DNA from: Harmonia axyridis
Taxonomy: Eukaryota; Arthropoda; Insecta; Coleoptera; Coccinellidae
Length of the DNA stretch: 64,000 bases
Reading direction: 5' to 3'
NCBI RefSeq assembly: GCF_914767665.1
Contig: NC_059503.1
Location: 6,448,001-6,512,000, forward strand
Each line of letters begins with the position of its first letter. Positions within the stretch are counted from its first letter, which is position 1. Below, piece by piece: positions 34,101 through 46,400 of the stretch. A program made the translations under genes and the position numbers. Below the pieces are notes generated by a model, which was not told the origin of the DNA, did no database searches, and was given only the letters and a program-made list of their open reading frames with translations.

Positions 34101-37100
34101 TTAAACTAAGTGGATATCGAGCCCTGCTCCCATTCTTTTAATTGCTATGATTGTATTTATGGCTTTTTTCCATCTTCGTCTTATTACATATTTCTTCAGT
34201 TTGGTTCTGTCGATTTCCATTTCTGGAACTGTTACGTTACTTAGCCATGGATGGTTCAGAGCTTCTTGGGCTGTCATCCTTTCCCTGAAATTTTATTGAA
34301 CATAATAAGATTTTTATTATTTGAGACAGATGTTTATAAAGGCTTTGTAATTTGAAAGTTTAATATAATAAGGGATCCTTTGATGAAAAGGAAACCAAAT
34401 CAGGTATGAATATAACCTTATTGAATTTTGAGAATGTTTCTTTTTCATCAAATAGAAGTTAAATTATCTATTCTATTGCTGAAATTTATTTTTTATCAAT
34501 AACGAGTTTTATAGAACGTTGGCCACTTTTGATTTGACCAGCTCATTTGAATTATGTGCAGAAATATTAAGGAGACCCTGACCTTCTAGTCTTTTAAGAG
34601 CCATGTTGCAATTTTATGAACGTAATTAGTGGTAGCTATATATGAAGTGAAAATGAATGGTGAAATGATAATTGAAGCGAAGGCATAAGCTAGAAGCAAA
34701 ATTGCAAATTCAATTTAAAACTTACCTAACATTCTTGCTGCTCTGGTTTTCTTCGACAATTTGAATGAAAAATACTCTTGAATATTATTTTTGTAATGAA
34801 CACTTTCTCAATTTAGAAAAAAAACGAAAATTGGTCAATTCATTTCATTTTCCTAGCTTTAGTTGTGGGATAAAATTTCTAAATAACTGTTCAATTATAA
34901 ATTCATTTATTATATAACTGTTTTCTCTTATACATTAAATAAGATTAATAATAGGAATTCAAAGTCTATTTGAAAATTTTGCAGTGTATAATTTGAAAAA
35001 AAGTTTTTCAATTGCAATAAAATAATTTTCTTTCATAGTTCTGATATCTGTGATGAATGAAGTGATTTGATGATGAAAACTATGTGATGAATAAATGAAA
35101 TGGTCCGAATAAACCATTTTTATCACTAGCCTGTAAGACCCATTCAAATCCTGAAACTCGATTAATTCTTAAACTGATGAAAAGGTGTAATCTTTTTATT
35201 TGCTGCTCTAGACTGGAAAAAATTATTCAAAGAACTAATGGTTTTTTGACCTAGGCTCTCGTGTTCCGTCCATTCTGAAGATATAGAACTATGCCTAGTA
35301 TTATGTCTTCGAACACCATGTGGTCCATCCCAATGTTCCAAAAGTGTCAACAGCAAGTCTTTGGTGGTGTTTGGTGTGGAATCATTGTGTGCTTGCCTTA
35401 CAGAGTTATGCTGAACAGACGCTTTATAAGTTTTGACACCATTTAGGTGCTTAACCGCCAAAGGAACATCCCGGCTGAATTGATTCAATTTAAATTTAGT
35501 CTTTCTCCAAGGAACATCGCAATTAATCTGGCCTTTAGGAATATCCTCGTATTTCGTATGAATTATTTTAATGGGGACGCTTTTAAACACCTCGTTCGGC
35601 TGGGGGATTTCCCTGTTCAACGTTGGTAACACTGGAGACTCCCCATTCAACGAAGGGGTCTCCCCGAACGGACACTTGTCGTTATTTATAGTGGTTGGTA
35701 TTTTCGACAGTTGGTACAACTTGTCTGACAGTTTCCTTATCTCTTCCGCCAAGTTTATCCTCTCTGTTATGTCCCTAGGAGGCTTAACAACCCCGTGACT
35801 ATCCGATGCTCTTCTTCTATCGAACTCTATGGGCTGGACGTCGTTCAAAGTGTAATCTTCCATTCCTGAAGACGACGCAAGAGAACCGCATGGTGATGGC
35901 GAAAGACCGACCAATGAATGTAGTGAATCTGTGAGGTTATGCCCACCAGAACATACCGGCGTTATAAACTGCGACTGTTTGTCGAAGACATAGGGAGAAT
36001 TTGGGTGTTCGTTCCATCTTTCCACGAAAATTTTCAGATTGTCTTTGGTTACTTCCATAGAGGGCGTGCGGGTCACCGCTCTTTTCTTCTTTTTTAGCCA
36101 GTCGTGATTCAGACACTCTTCTGCCGACATACGTTCACTGCAAACGGAGACAAAGACCCTGTTAGTGAATTAATGACAAAATGAAGCATGCTCAAATCCC
36201 AAATTAGTATAAACGTAGTCCAAGAATCGAGGCAAGGCCGCATGAAACTCTATGTACCCAATCACGGAATAAACGATCATAGAAATAAACTTCGTTACTG
36301 ACAGTCTGTACTCCAAGAACTCAAGTTAAATCCTAAATGAAACTCTATGAAACAAACGATCAGAGAAATATCATCGTAATTGACAATTCTTTATCTTTTT
36401 TACGCATCCGTGTTCTTGAAAAGTGCAAGAAAATCGATTGAAGAGAGGAGGAAGTAACTCTTGGACTGAGCGTTAGTTAAGAACACAAACTTAACTAATC
36501 TGGGTCTTCGTCATGCGACTGGAATGGCTTGCACATCAAATTCACTTTCAACAAGAAAAGCCTGTGAATGAGCTTTGGCTGAAAATGTAAAATTTACAAA
36601 GTCGAAATGAATTGAGATGATGCTATGATGAGATGGTAGATTGCGAATGAAAGATTCTTGAAATACGTCTCTTTACTACCTCGAATTTTGTGATTGGTAA
36701 GCTTGATGAGGATTGCTACTTACGTCATGTCTTTGACCAACAATTTTTTGATGAAGTCTTTTGCGTTTTCGGATATTTCATTGAAGGCTTCATCGTCGAA
36801 ATCATATTTTGCTATGGTGACGTTCGCCATTGTTTGAGGATCGTTGGCTCCCATAAATGGAGATAAACCTGATAACCTACAGAAATTAATCATGTTATAT
36901 AGATTTTATTAAAAATTTTAGCGATTCATAGGAGGGCAGTTGATTTCTTTTTTAAACTCCTAATCGAGTGTAATTTTCATTTCCAAATAAGATGCTACAG
37001 TTTTCAAGGAAGTACTTTCTCTCTAAGTCTCTAGAAATATCAAACTTTTTGAAAAAAAATCCAGAGTAGACACTGCCATATTTCTGGATACAGAATAAAG

Positions 37101-38303
37101 TCCTTTATTGCGTATTGGCAATGTCAAAAAGAAACCACAGTCTCCCTCAAAAAAATATAGACAGGATGGCAACTCACAAAACGTAACAAATGACTCCAAC
37201 AGACCACATATCTGTACCATATCCAATTGCGTCATAGTTGACAACTTCTGGTGCTACAAACTCAGGAGTACCAAAAAGCACTTGGAGCTTTTTCTCCGGA
37301 TCAAACCTCCTAGCCAAGCCAAAGTCTATTATTTTCACTCTGTTTCCTGTTTTCGTCAAACACAGAATATTTTCTGGCTGTAAAACGACCATAGAAGATC
37401 AAACGCATAAATTTGATAAAAATGTCGACATACCTTCATGTCTAAATGAAGTATCCTCTGCTTGTGTATGAAATCCACACCTTCGCAGATCTGTCTCATG
37501 AAGATTGTACAGCTTTTTTCTGTTAGAATAAAATCATCGTCTATCACCCTTTCGAAAAGTTCCCCTCCCTCGATTCTGAAAAAAAAACTACATAGAGAGT
37601 GAACTTGAAAGAGAGAAACTTTATAGAATAACCATAGGAAAATATTCACGATACTTGACAAAAAATACTTGGACTACATACTTTTTTACCCTGACCTCTA
37701 CAATGTAAACGACGTTATGCTTTCTTGGAAATCGATTTAGAGTTTTCGACAAATAATTATTTATAAATAATGTGTCTGAAGCTATTTTAATATCAGGAGA
37801 ATCAATGCCTTACTTACAATTCTAATATGACGCACATAATCTTGTCATTTTCGTAAGCGTCGTAGAGCTGTATCAGCCTGGGGTGCTGCAGGGTTCTCAT
37901 TATGTCCACCTCTCTTTCCACATTTCTCCTGTCTTCCTTCTTTGGACAGTTAATGAACTTGGCGGCCAAAGCAAGGTTGGATTTTTTCTCTGTGCAACGG
38001 TAAACAATACCAAATTTACCTCTGCAATAATGTACATTTTATCCTAAAAACCCAGCAATTTTTCAAATTTTCTATATGAAAATTTTGGAAGGAAGAGGGC
38101 GACGATAAAATTGGAAAAATGAGGTTGCAAGAAAAAAAATTATTCGCCGCTTCCTAGTTTAAGGTTTGGAGACTGATGGAGATATTTTACGTGAGAGAAT
38201 CAGAATAAATACCTTCCTAACTCTTCTTGCAGGTTGTATTCCTCTTTCGGATCTGATCCTCTTTTGATTTGGACATCTCTGTAAGGGAAGCTCAACTGGA
38301 CCT
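34101..38303 (-). CDS. MLCK-like Ser/Thr kinase, isoform with calmodulin-binding C-terminus
   Basis: Shares the five catalytic exons with the other isoform but ends in the distal last exon 34101-34284. That exon starts in the same phase after a TTTCAG acceptor with TERMTAQEALNHPWL, directly parallel to TERMSAEECLNHDWL of the proximal exon. It continues into KKYVIRRRWKKAINTIIAI, the basic amphipathic helix that acts as autoinhibitory and calmodulin-binding segment in MLCKs, and stops after GLDIHLV. The two last exons duplicate the same end of the kinase domain (helix I) and so must be alternatives. The product would be a short calcium-regulated kinase. Alternative use is inferred from phase and homology; no transcript was seen. 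Confidence 0.8.
35162..38303 (-). CDS. MLCK-like Ser/Thr kinase, isoform with long disordered tail (5' end not found)
   Basis: Exons on the minus strand: 38213-38303, 37818-38021, 37434-37575, 37178-37377, 36724-36876, then the proximal last exon 35162-36137. The catalytic domain is complete: glycine loop GRGKFGIVYR, lysine in AAKFIN, catalytic loop HLDMKPEN, DFG in IIDFGLARRF, GTPEFVAPEV and TDMWSVGVICYVL. This is the myosin light chain kinase/titin-kinase branch (Strn-Mlck or Sqa group in flies). The last exon starts TERMSAEECLNHDWLKKKKR and adds about 300 disordered residues rich in Ser, Pro and Asn with no calmodulin-binding helix. The first exon found starts mid-codon, so N-terminal exon(s) lie at higher coordinates and were not identified. 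Confidence 0.85.
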
Positions 38304-38351
38304 CTGAAAATTTTGAAATCATCAATTACGAGTAAAATAATTAACTAGGTA

Positions 38352-39280
38352 ACGGGTGTTTTTTTTCGAGGTGTATAACTTTAAGTTGGCATTACTGTTC
38401 AAGATGGCGACCGATTTAACAGCTGTCAAGTGATTTATTCTCAGTTTGGTTTGGCAATTCATCATGAATAGACTCACGCCTGAACAACGCTTGCAAATAG
38501 TGCAATTTTATTTCGAAAATAATGGTTCTGTGCGGAATACATATCGCGCACTACGTCCATTTTATTTTGTTTAGCGATGAAGCGCATTTCTGGTTGAATG
38601 GCTACGTCAACAAACAAAACTACCGCACTTGGAGTGAAGCTAATCCTCAAGTGTATGTCGAAACACCGTTACATCCAGAAAAACTGACTGTTTGGTGAGC
38701 TTTATGGGCTGGTGAAATCATTGGTCCGTACTTCTGATGGCCAGAACGTTACGGTCAATGGTGATCGTTATAGAGCCATGATTACTAACTTTTTCATTCC
38801 TGAATTGAACAACCATGATGTCCAGGAGCTGTGGTTCTAACAAGACGGCGCAACATGTCACACAGCTCGTGCCACAATCGATTTATTGAAAGACACGTTT
38901 GGTGACCGCCTAATTTCACGTTTAGGACCTGTGAATTGGCCTCCAAGATCTTGTGATTTAACACCGCTAGATTACTTTCTGTGGGGCTATGTAAAGTCAT
39001 TGGTTTATGCGGATAAGTCACAAACCCTTGACCATTTGGAAGACAACATTCGCTGTGTTATTGCCGATATACGGCCACAAATGTTGGAAAAAGTCATCGA
39101 AAATTGGACGTCCAGATTGGACTACATCCGGGCCAGCCGTGGCGCTCATATGCCAGAAATCATATTTAAAATGTAATGCCACAAGATCATCTTGCGGATA
39201 AATAAAATTCATGTCAATCGAATAATCCATCGTTTGTTTTATTGCAATTTGAAGTTCTATAGCTCTAAAAAAACACCCTT
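38352..39280 (+). mobile_element. Family M internally deleted mariner-like element, copy M4
   Basis: Flanked by TA on each side, 929 bp, inserted 48 bp upstream (in transcript sense) of the first kinase exon found, so probably in a kinase intron and opposite to its transcription. It has the same internal deletion as the other copies plus later damage: TGG-to-TGA after LTVW, loss of ~12 bp after GPYF, and a stop in WF*QDG. It cannot encode transposase. Confidence 0.88.
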
Positions 39281-39344
39281 TACTACACTGAAATGAGTGG
39301 GATTTTGAAGTTCAAATTACAGGGTTGGGTTATAGAACTTATAA

Positions 39345-39450
39345 CTAAACTAATGATTTTTGCACCACCGTATTCACCTGATATGGCGCCAGTCGACTAT
39401 TTTCGAGCCACCTGTTGTCTATTATTCCAGAAGGAGCCTAGTCTGAATGA
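39345..39450 (+). mobile_element. Small mariner transposase relic
   Basis: Reads FAPPYSPDMAPVDYFRATCC, the third-Asp signature YSPDxAPxDY of mariner transposases. Only this piece of the element is recognisable. Confidence 0.45.
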
Positions 39451-41403
39451 GCATGGAAAAATTACGATGAAAATTACATATTTTGTGTTTGTACGGGCAT
39501 TTTAGTATTATCTATCACTTCGAAATCCTTCATTGTAATTGTTTCGACATGTGCTTAGTCACCTATCGATTATGGTCAAGTCTGAAGCCGTAAGAAACGT
39601 AAATTATAAGATATCACGTGGGAAGTACAGAAAACGCTTTATTTCATAGGTATTTGTTTGGGACAGTTTATTTGGCAACGAGCCATTTGGACCAAGTCAC
39701 TCAGTTGAATAAAATCATTATTTTAATTGGACACTGAGACACTCCCGAAAACTTAACGTTTTAACATGAAAAATTACGCAATATCCGAGATTTATATCCA
39801 TAATATTATTGAATCAAACCAATATTCTTAGTCAAACACTTGGTACCATATTTCCTAATTTTTATTAGTAATCCTAAACTGTTAAAAATTCAGTAGATCC
39901 ATTTTTGAAAGAACCAGCCAAGGCAATATTGGCATGCTTTTCTAAATTGAAAACGTCCATAACATATTCAAAACGATGCGAGACAAATTTAATCGTTTTC
40001 CCACTTTGATTTCATTGATAAAGTCGAGTGGAACTAATTATTATCGATGTTGGCACTTGAACTAGATCAAACCACACGCAATCAATTGTTATTTGTAAAC
40101 ACAAAGTGGAAGTCAAGTCCAAGTTGTTCCCCAATTACATGATTGGATTGACAGAGCTAAATTAGCGAATGAATAAGATTCCTGAGATTCGTTCAAAAGC
40201 GATCCTAATAATACACTTTATGGTTTGCGCTTATGAAAAACAGGGATCCGGACTGTTCTGTTAACTGGGTCAAGTTTTCTTTCATCTGGACCGGATGGTG
40301 AGGAAGTTGGGATGTGGGAGAATGCCTCTTGAAAACTTCAGAAAATCCTGTGCAAAAAATCACGAAATTCGAATATAAAATTTTTTCTATCCGGGTAGAA
40401 GGACCATAGTTTCACTTGGGCTTTGGAAACGCGTTTAAAAACCAACTTCACTTACTGTAATCTAACATTCCACCAACTCGACTAAAAAAAACTTCACGGA
40501 GGGATTTCTCAACCGCACTGAGACAGAAAAACCAATGACAATAAGCCTATTAAGCGCCAGGATTAAATAAGAGATCAACAGAGAAAGTCTTGCCAATTGA
40601 AATTCGTTGACTTCAGTGTCACATTCTTGAAAATAACCTCTGCACTTGAAGATTGAGCCAAGACAGCTCTAGAAGAGTTTTGAACATGTTTTGGTCCTTT
40701 ATTTTCGTTAATGAAGCCTTAAATTTGCAGCTGTGCCGGATATTTTCACGGTTTACGTATTCCACGTTGCCAAATCGGAAAATCAAAATTATGGAAAAGC
40801 AAAAACCGTTTCAAAAAGTACGCCAATGGATAATTTAGGAAGTTTTAAAATTGTTGTTGCTTAATTGGTACAACTGTTTACAGTGTTTTGTCAACTCATT
40901 TTTTCAACTCACTCAAAAATCTCATGAAATATTGTATAGGTAAACCTCCCTTTCAAGTTTCAACTCCATCAGATCTGTATTATTTCAAATATAGATATCC
41001 TCAAAAGTTTCTATGCTTTTTCTTTCGAAAGTTATAATGAATACATACGCACAGAAAAAATTGCATCAACAGATTCATCACCTATTTTCTATTCAAAAAT
41101 CAGAAATGACCATAGGGTAATAACCATGTTTATTACTCTGAAGAAATGACTGATAAGGTCTTCTTCCTCTTCTTTAACCACGATAGTGGCGTCTATGGGC
41201 AACTAGCACTTGACAACGCGAATTATTCAAACAAATACTGATCATAGTAACATTGACTCGATGACAAAAAAAAACAAACATGTTACCGTAGTTACTTCAA
41301 ATTAAATTCACTTCAACAAAAAATCACGAAATTTCAGTCGCACATTTCATTAAGCTCTTTTCCCCTCAAAAAAAATCAAAAAACAACTTCGAAGTTCGTC
41401 ATC
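39451..41403. other. Intergenic or intronic sequence upstream of the kinase exons
   Basis: No exon can be supported. The missing 5' exon(s) of the minus-strand kinase may lie here. A motif CATGTTTATTACTCTGAAG at ~41127 matches the outer end of family A elements and may be a remnant. Confidence 0.35.
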
Positions 41404-41639
41404 ATGCACTCATCAAAAGCTGATAAATCCCAAGAAAAAAATGTTAAGAAGACTGCTGGAGGTAAGAAATTTTAATCGAGTTTAGGTGGAAATTTTGATG
41501 ATTTGATATTTGAACAGGATGTGACCAGTGCCTGAAATGTAAATGCAGTAGTGACAGCACCGCCAAAGAAAATACAGGAGGATGTGCCTGCCAACCAAAG
41601 AAGAGCACAGCCGCAAGAAAATACGATGACGAACTTTGA
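41404..41639 (+). CDS. Small cysteine-rich, metallothionein-like protein
   Basis: Two exons, 41404-41461 and 41518-41639, joined across a short GTAAGA...ACAG intron in phase 1, giving 59 residues. The N-terminal third is Lys/Ser-rich without cysteine (MHSSKADKSQEKNVKKTAGG). Six cysteines follow in the pattern C-x2-C-x2-C-x-C and then C-x-C (CDQCLKCKC and CACQ), spaced by a Ser/Thr-rich linker, and the end is KKSTAARKYDDEL. Clustered CxC/CxxC motifs with many Lys and almost no aromatic or aliphatic residues are the mark of metallothioneins, which bind Zn, Cu or Cd in the cytosol. A poly(A) signal-like GATAAAG follows about 50 bp later. Family membership is inferred from composition; six cysteines is few for a metallothionein. 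Confidence 0.6.
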
Positions 41640-43450
41640 AAAAACAAATTAACATGTAACTTATTCACAAGAATATAACCCATCCATTCAGATAAAGTTT
41701 ATTATTATTTCGCATATTTTTGTTTTGCCGCTGAATTATTCGTTCATCAAATTATTTTAGATGAGCTTTCAATAGTTCAATTCATAGAAACAATGTATAG
41801 TTTGATATCTATGTAATCCGAATCTCTTAAAGTCATAGATTTTAGTCAAAAACGAAACCTGGAAACGATTAATTTGGGAAACGGAAAATGCATAATTTAT
41901 TCTAAAGTTTGCGAGATTATATTGTCAATGAAATGTTTTTTCAGTTGTGTTGGATCAGTTCCAAAAGTGTCGACCTTGTATGTATATTGTATAGTCTTTC
42001 TAAATATCTAAGGAATTTTTTGATGTTTGAAATGGGTCACAGAACAGAGGTGTTAGATATAACATAGAAAATGCAAGATTAGTCATTTTAAGGGATTTGA
42101 ACGGTGTTTTTTTAATCAAAGCAAATACTCACCCCCTACAGGCTCATTTTCATCTACACGTATCATTTTATTCCTCCTGGAAAAGATTTGAAGTCAGAAG
42201 AAAACTAAGGGTAGGACGAAAGTTGTCTTCTTGGTTCGAAACCAAGTTGCCAGTTTTACTTACAAAAAAATGTAAACAATCGTATTTTTCACGATCTACA
42301 TAATTATTTCACATTAAAACTAAAAATAAAAGGCTAGTTTTTTATTTAAACTGAAAAAGTTTCATTATTTTAACACCAACAGGCATTACTATTTTATTTA
42401 ATTTTATTCTATGTATGCATTTTTTTATTTTCAATAATCTCTATGTATATTTCTAAAAACTTGTTTTTCATATAATTAAGTTAAGCAAGGGTTTCAAATC
42501 GATGTTAATAAATTCAGGGCACACGATAATTTCGATTATATTTTTTTGCGCTGCAGAGATGCCTATTCTTCTATGAACAAATATTTTCATAGAAATAATA
42601 AATGGGCATGAAAAATCGGGGAAATTTTAATAAATCTTCAAATGGAAAGTGTCTTCTTAATAGTAAATCAATCATTTACGAGATCTATTCTTACCCTTCG
42701 AAATAACTTCAGGCAATTAACAATGCGATGAACCCACAATACATCACTTCAGCCTATAGCTTCCCGATTCACCGATATCGAAAACACCAATACAACCTAG
42801 TTGGTGTGAAGATAAAAACAGTAGCGCATCGGCCCGTGTCTGGAACTCTGGGACGCGCCAAAATTAGATACACACATCTCCTCCAACTCCAACAGGCATT
42901 TAGAGGTCACGTGATATTTGTTGGATATTCGGGAGGGAATAGAATATTTATCAAACTAATTTTTTTCAACTGCACTATCCTCCAGGCTAGTATGCCAAGT
43001 TTGCCGGAATGTAATGAGTCACCGATTTCAGAGGAAAGGACCCAATTTTCCCCATCTTGCATCTATCACTGTTTGTGTAACCCACAGGAACCTGGAAGAG
43101 AAACGGGTTTCAGAAAAATATTGATGACCATTAGTTTAAATGAATAAGAAAACATGTCCATAGAAGAAAGTGATCAATACAGAAATAAACGTCAAATTTA
43201 AAAGTATTGTCAGTTTTGACAGCTGATAAATTGATGTAAATCACCCCAATTAACTAACTTAATTAAAGTAGAATGTACTTTATTTGAGATTTCGTATACA
43301 AATATTATGAGATAGCCCTTATTTCCCAAGCAAAATTTTCAGCGGAAATCCTAGTACTTCATTTTTCCCATGACATAATTTCTTGGCACAGTGCAAAGGA
43401 GTCCGAATACTAGATGCCGCCTTCGCGGCAAAAATACCAAGGGCTGTGCA
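41640..43450. other. Intergenic region between the Cys-rich gene and the myosin
   Basis: The segment 42700-43140 is less AT-rich and holds a 139-codon plus-strand frame that I cannot relate to any family. It may be part of the myosin promoter or an unlocated kinase 5' end. Confidence 0.35.
42907..42914. promoter_or_regulatory. Palindromic E-box TCACGTGA
   Basis: A perfect TCACGTGA, the preferred site of Mitf/TFE and related bHLH-zip factors, about 540 bp upstream of the myosin start in a GC-richer patch. A single site of this length can occur by chance. Confidence 0.25.
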
Positions 43451-46400
43451 ATGCTCAGCTTGGGTTTGGAAAAGGAAGTTGGAGCTTGGGATTCAGTTCT
43501 TTTAGAACCACTAACTGAGGATAATTTTATCAGTAACTTGCTACAAAGATTCAAAAGAGACCATATATATACCTATATCGGAAATGTTTTAATTTCCATT
43601 AATCCCTATAAGAAATTGGCTTTATATTCCACAGATCTTGTTGAAACTTACGTCAAACGCGGACCTTTTCAATTACCTCCTCACATGTAAGAGCAGAAAT
43701 GCCACTTTTCAATAAAAACTATATCAGTATCGTTTCAGATATGCTGTAGCAGCTTCAGCCTATAGGTGGCTAACTGATAGAAATGAGGACCAATTTATTA
43801 TAGTTACAGGTATAATATTGCTAAAACTGTATGGGCTCCTATGACTTAAAATATCCCTTTTACAGGGGAAAGTGGATCTGGAAAAACAGAAGCTGCTAGA
43901 ATTGTGCTTCAATTTTTAGTTCTTGTTTCGGGCGATATTCCAGAGGTTAAACTAATCAAAGATAGGCTTGTCCAAGCAAATACTTTATTGGAAGCATTTG
44001 GAAATGCACGAACTATGAAAAATGATAATGCTTCCAGATTTGTGAGTTTAATCAATCCTTTTAGTTTTTAGAAAGATTCCTATTGTTTGTATTGATTCTT
44101 CAACTATAGTATCCTTATCATATTGTATGTGGTTACTAATTTTTCATTATTCTAGGGGAAATTTTTGGATATTCAGTTTGATTATAAGGGAGACCCAGTG
44201 GGCGGTTATTTGACGCATTGTAAGTTCTTAAATATTATATCTTTCATTTTACTAAATATAATTACCTTTCATGCTGCTTAGTTTACTTGGATAAGGTATT
44301 TTTTTATATTATGGTGGTAAATAATATTCAAATATTAATTTACAATTTTTCAGGCAAGAGTTACAAATTTGAATGTGGGTGATAGAAATTTTCATATATT
44401 TTATCAATTACTCTCAGGATCAGACATTCATTTACTGAGTATGTATATTTCACTGAATGAAAAATCAAATTCTAACTTGTTTTAATTGTTTGAAGAGAGT
44501 CTGAAATTACAAAGAAATGTTGAACACTACAGCATTCTACAGATTGAGGGTCACCAATCAACCCAGTCAGATGAAGAGGATAGAAAATTGTTCATATATA
44601 CTAAAAGTGCATTAAATATTTTGGGCTTTTCCAATGAAAAAGTCGTTGATATATTTAGAATAATCGCAGTGATTCTTAAATTAGGTAATCTTCAATTTGT
44701 GCCTTGTAATAATATAGATGGTACAGATGGTTGCGTGATTTGCAATGAGTATGGTGGGTATAATGTTTTGAGAAATTGCCTATTTTTAAATTAATCCATT
44801 TTTGAAAAATTTTATCTACAATATTTTGTAGAACTCTTTGAAATATGTGAACTTCTGGATGCTGAACACAGGTGGTTGCACCGAGCCTTAACCACTCGAC
44901 AGGTAGAGAATGGCATACTTGCAGAATTGAATGCATGCGAAGCATCAAAACTTAGAGATATTTTATGTAGAACTCTTTACAGCCGTACTTTCTCCTGGCT
45001 TATCAATAAAATTAATGAATTATTGAAGGTATTTAGGACTCATATTTCTTTTTCACATTTATTTTTATCAAACTTCTCAACTTTCAGGTTAGATGTTCTA
45101 AACCAAAAAATTTAGGAGTCTTAGACCTTTATGGCTTTGAATTGTTCGAAACGAACAGATTTGAGCAATTTATGATCAATTATTCTAATGAAAAAGTGCA
45201 TCACTTTGTTATTTCTGCTGCGTTAAAAGATGAACAAGAAGAAATCATAAGAGAAGGTTTAGAATGGTCCAGAATAGAATATTTCAATAATGTGTGAGTG
45301 TTTTTTTCAATTTAAATTGTTATTGGTGGTGATGTGATAATTTTCAGAGTAATATGTCAATTATTAGAAAATGATAGTCATGGTATATTAACTTTATTAG
45401 AAGAACCAAATATTTTGAGCGACTCTGTATACCTCACCAGGGTGGAACAATGTTGTAGTGGACATTCTCACTGTTTAACATCTGATTCTTCACTGCCAAT
45501 AGATAGTTTTCAGTGAGTTCAAAATCACCGAATAATGAGCTAATACACTCTAATCAATATTTTACTTTCAGAATAAGACACTTTGCTGGAACAGTTACAT
45601 ACAGTGTGGGTGATTTTGTACAAAAAAATACAGACTTCTTACCCAGAGAACTCTCTCGGGCCATGTTTCGCTGTGATCATTCGCTGATGCCTCAATTATT
45701 CCCGGAGGGCAACCCTAAACGTTGTAATATTAAGCGTCCCCTTTCGAAATCAGCTCAGTTAAGAATCTCCTTAACATCGCTACTCAAAGGTTTATCGATG
45801 AGGCAAATGCATTATATCCGGTGTTTAAAGCCGAACGAACTGAAGATTCCTAGAAAATTTGAAGTAGGGTTGGTGCAGCATCAGGTAGGTGGGGAGAAAA
45901 TAAAAAATTATTTGCAGTTTTCTGTACATATATATTTTTTGTTGATACTTGATAGGTTATGTTTTTAGGTTAGATATTTGAATCTAGTAGCAACAGTGCA
46001 AGTATGGAGAGCGGGGTTTTGCTACAAGCTTTCCTATCCACAGTTCCTGGGCAGATACAAGATGATATGCCCCCGTACTTGGCCAAGATGGCGTGGTTCA
46101 CCTATTGAAGGTGTTTCTGTGATTCTTAGGTCACTTCCTATACCCACCGCAGAATTTACTTATGGTAGGACCAAACTGTTTGTGAGAAGTCCCCGCACTG
46201 TTTTCGAACTTGAGGATTTTCGAAGGAGCAGGTTACATGACCTTGCATTATTGGTGCAGAAGTGTTGGAGAGGTTATAAGGAGTACAAAAGATATCATAA
46301 GATGAGGCACAGTCAAATGGTCATTGCATCTGCTTGGAGGAGTTGGAAAGTGAGTACAATAATTGATAATAATTGGATATTGTATTCTCTTCAACTTATT

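Noticed and set aside
40210..40345. Possible 5' exon of the kinase on the minus strand (acceptor-like TTTTTTGCACAG and open frames)
   Set aside because: All candidate frames end without a donor in the phase needed by the exon at 38303.
42728..43147. 139-codon open frame upstream of the myosin
   Set aside because: No recognisable family and no splice link to the myosin; kept only as a note on the intergenic region.
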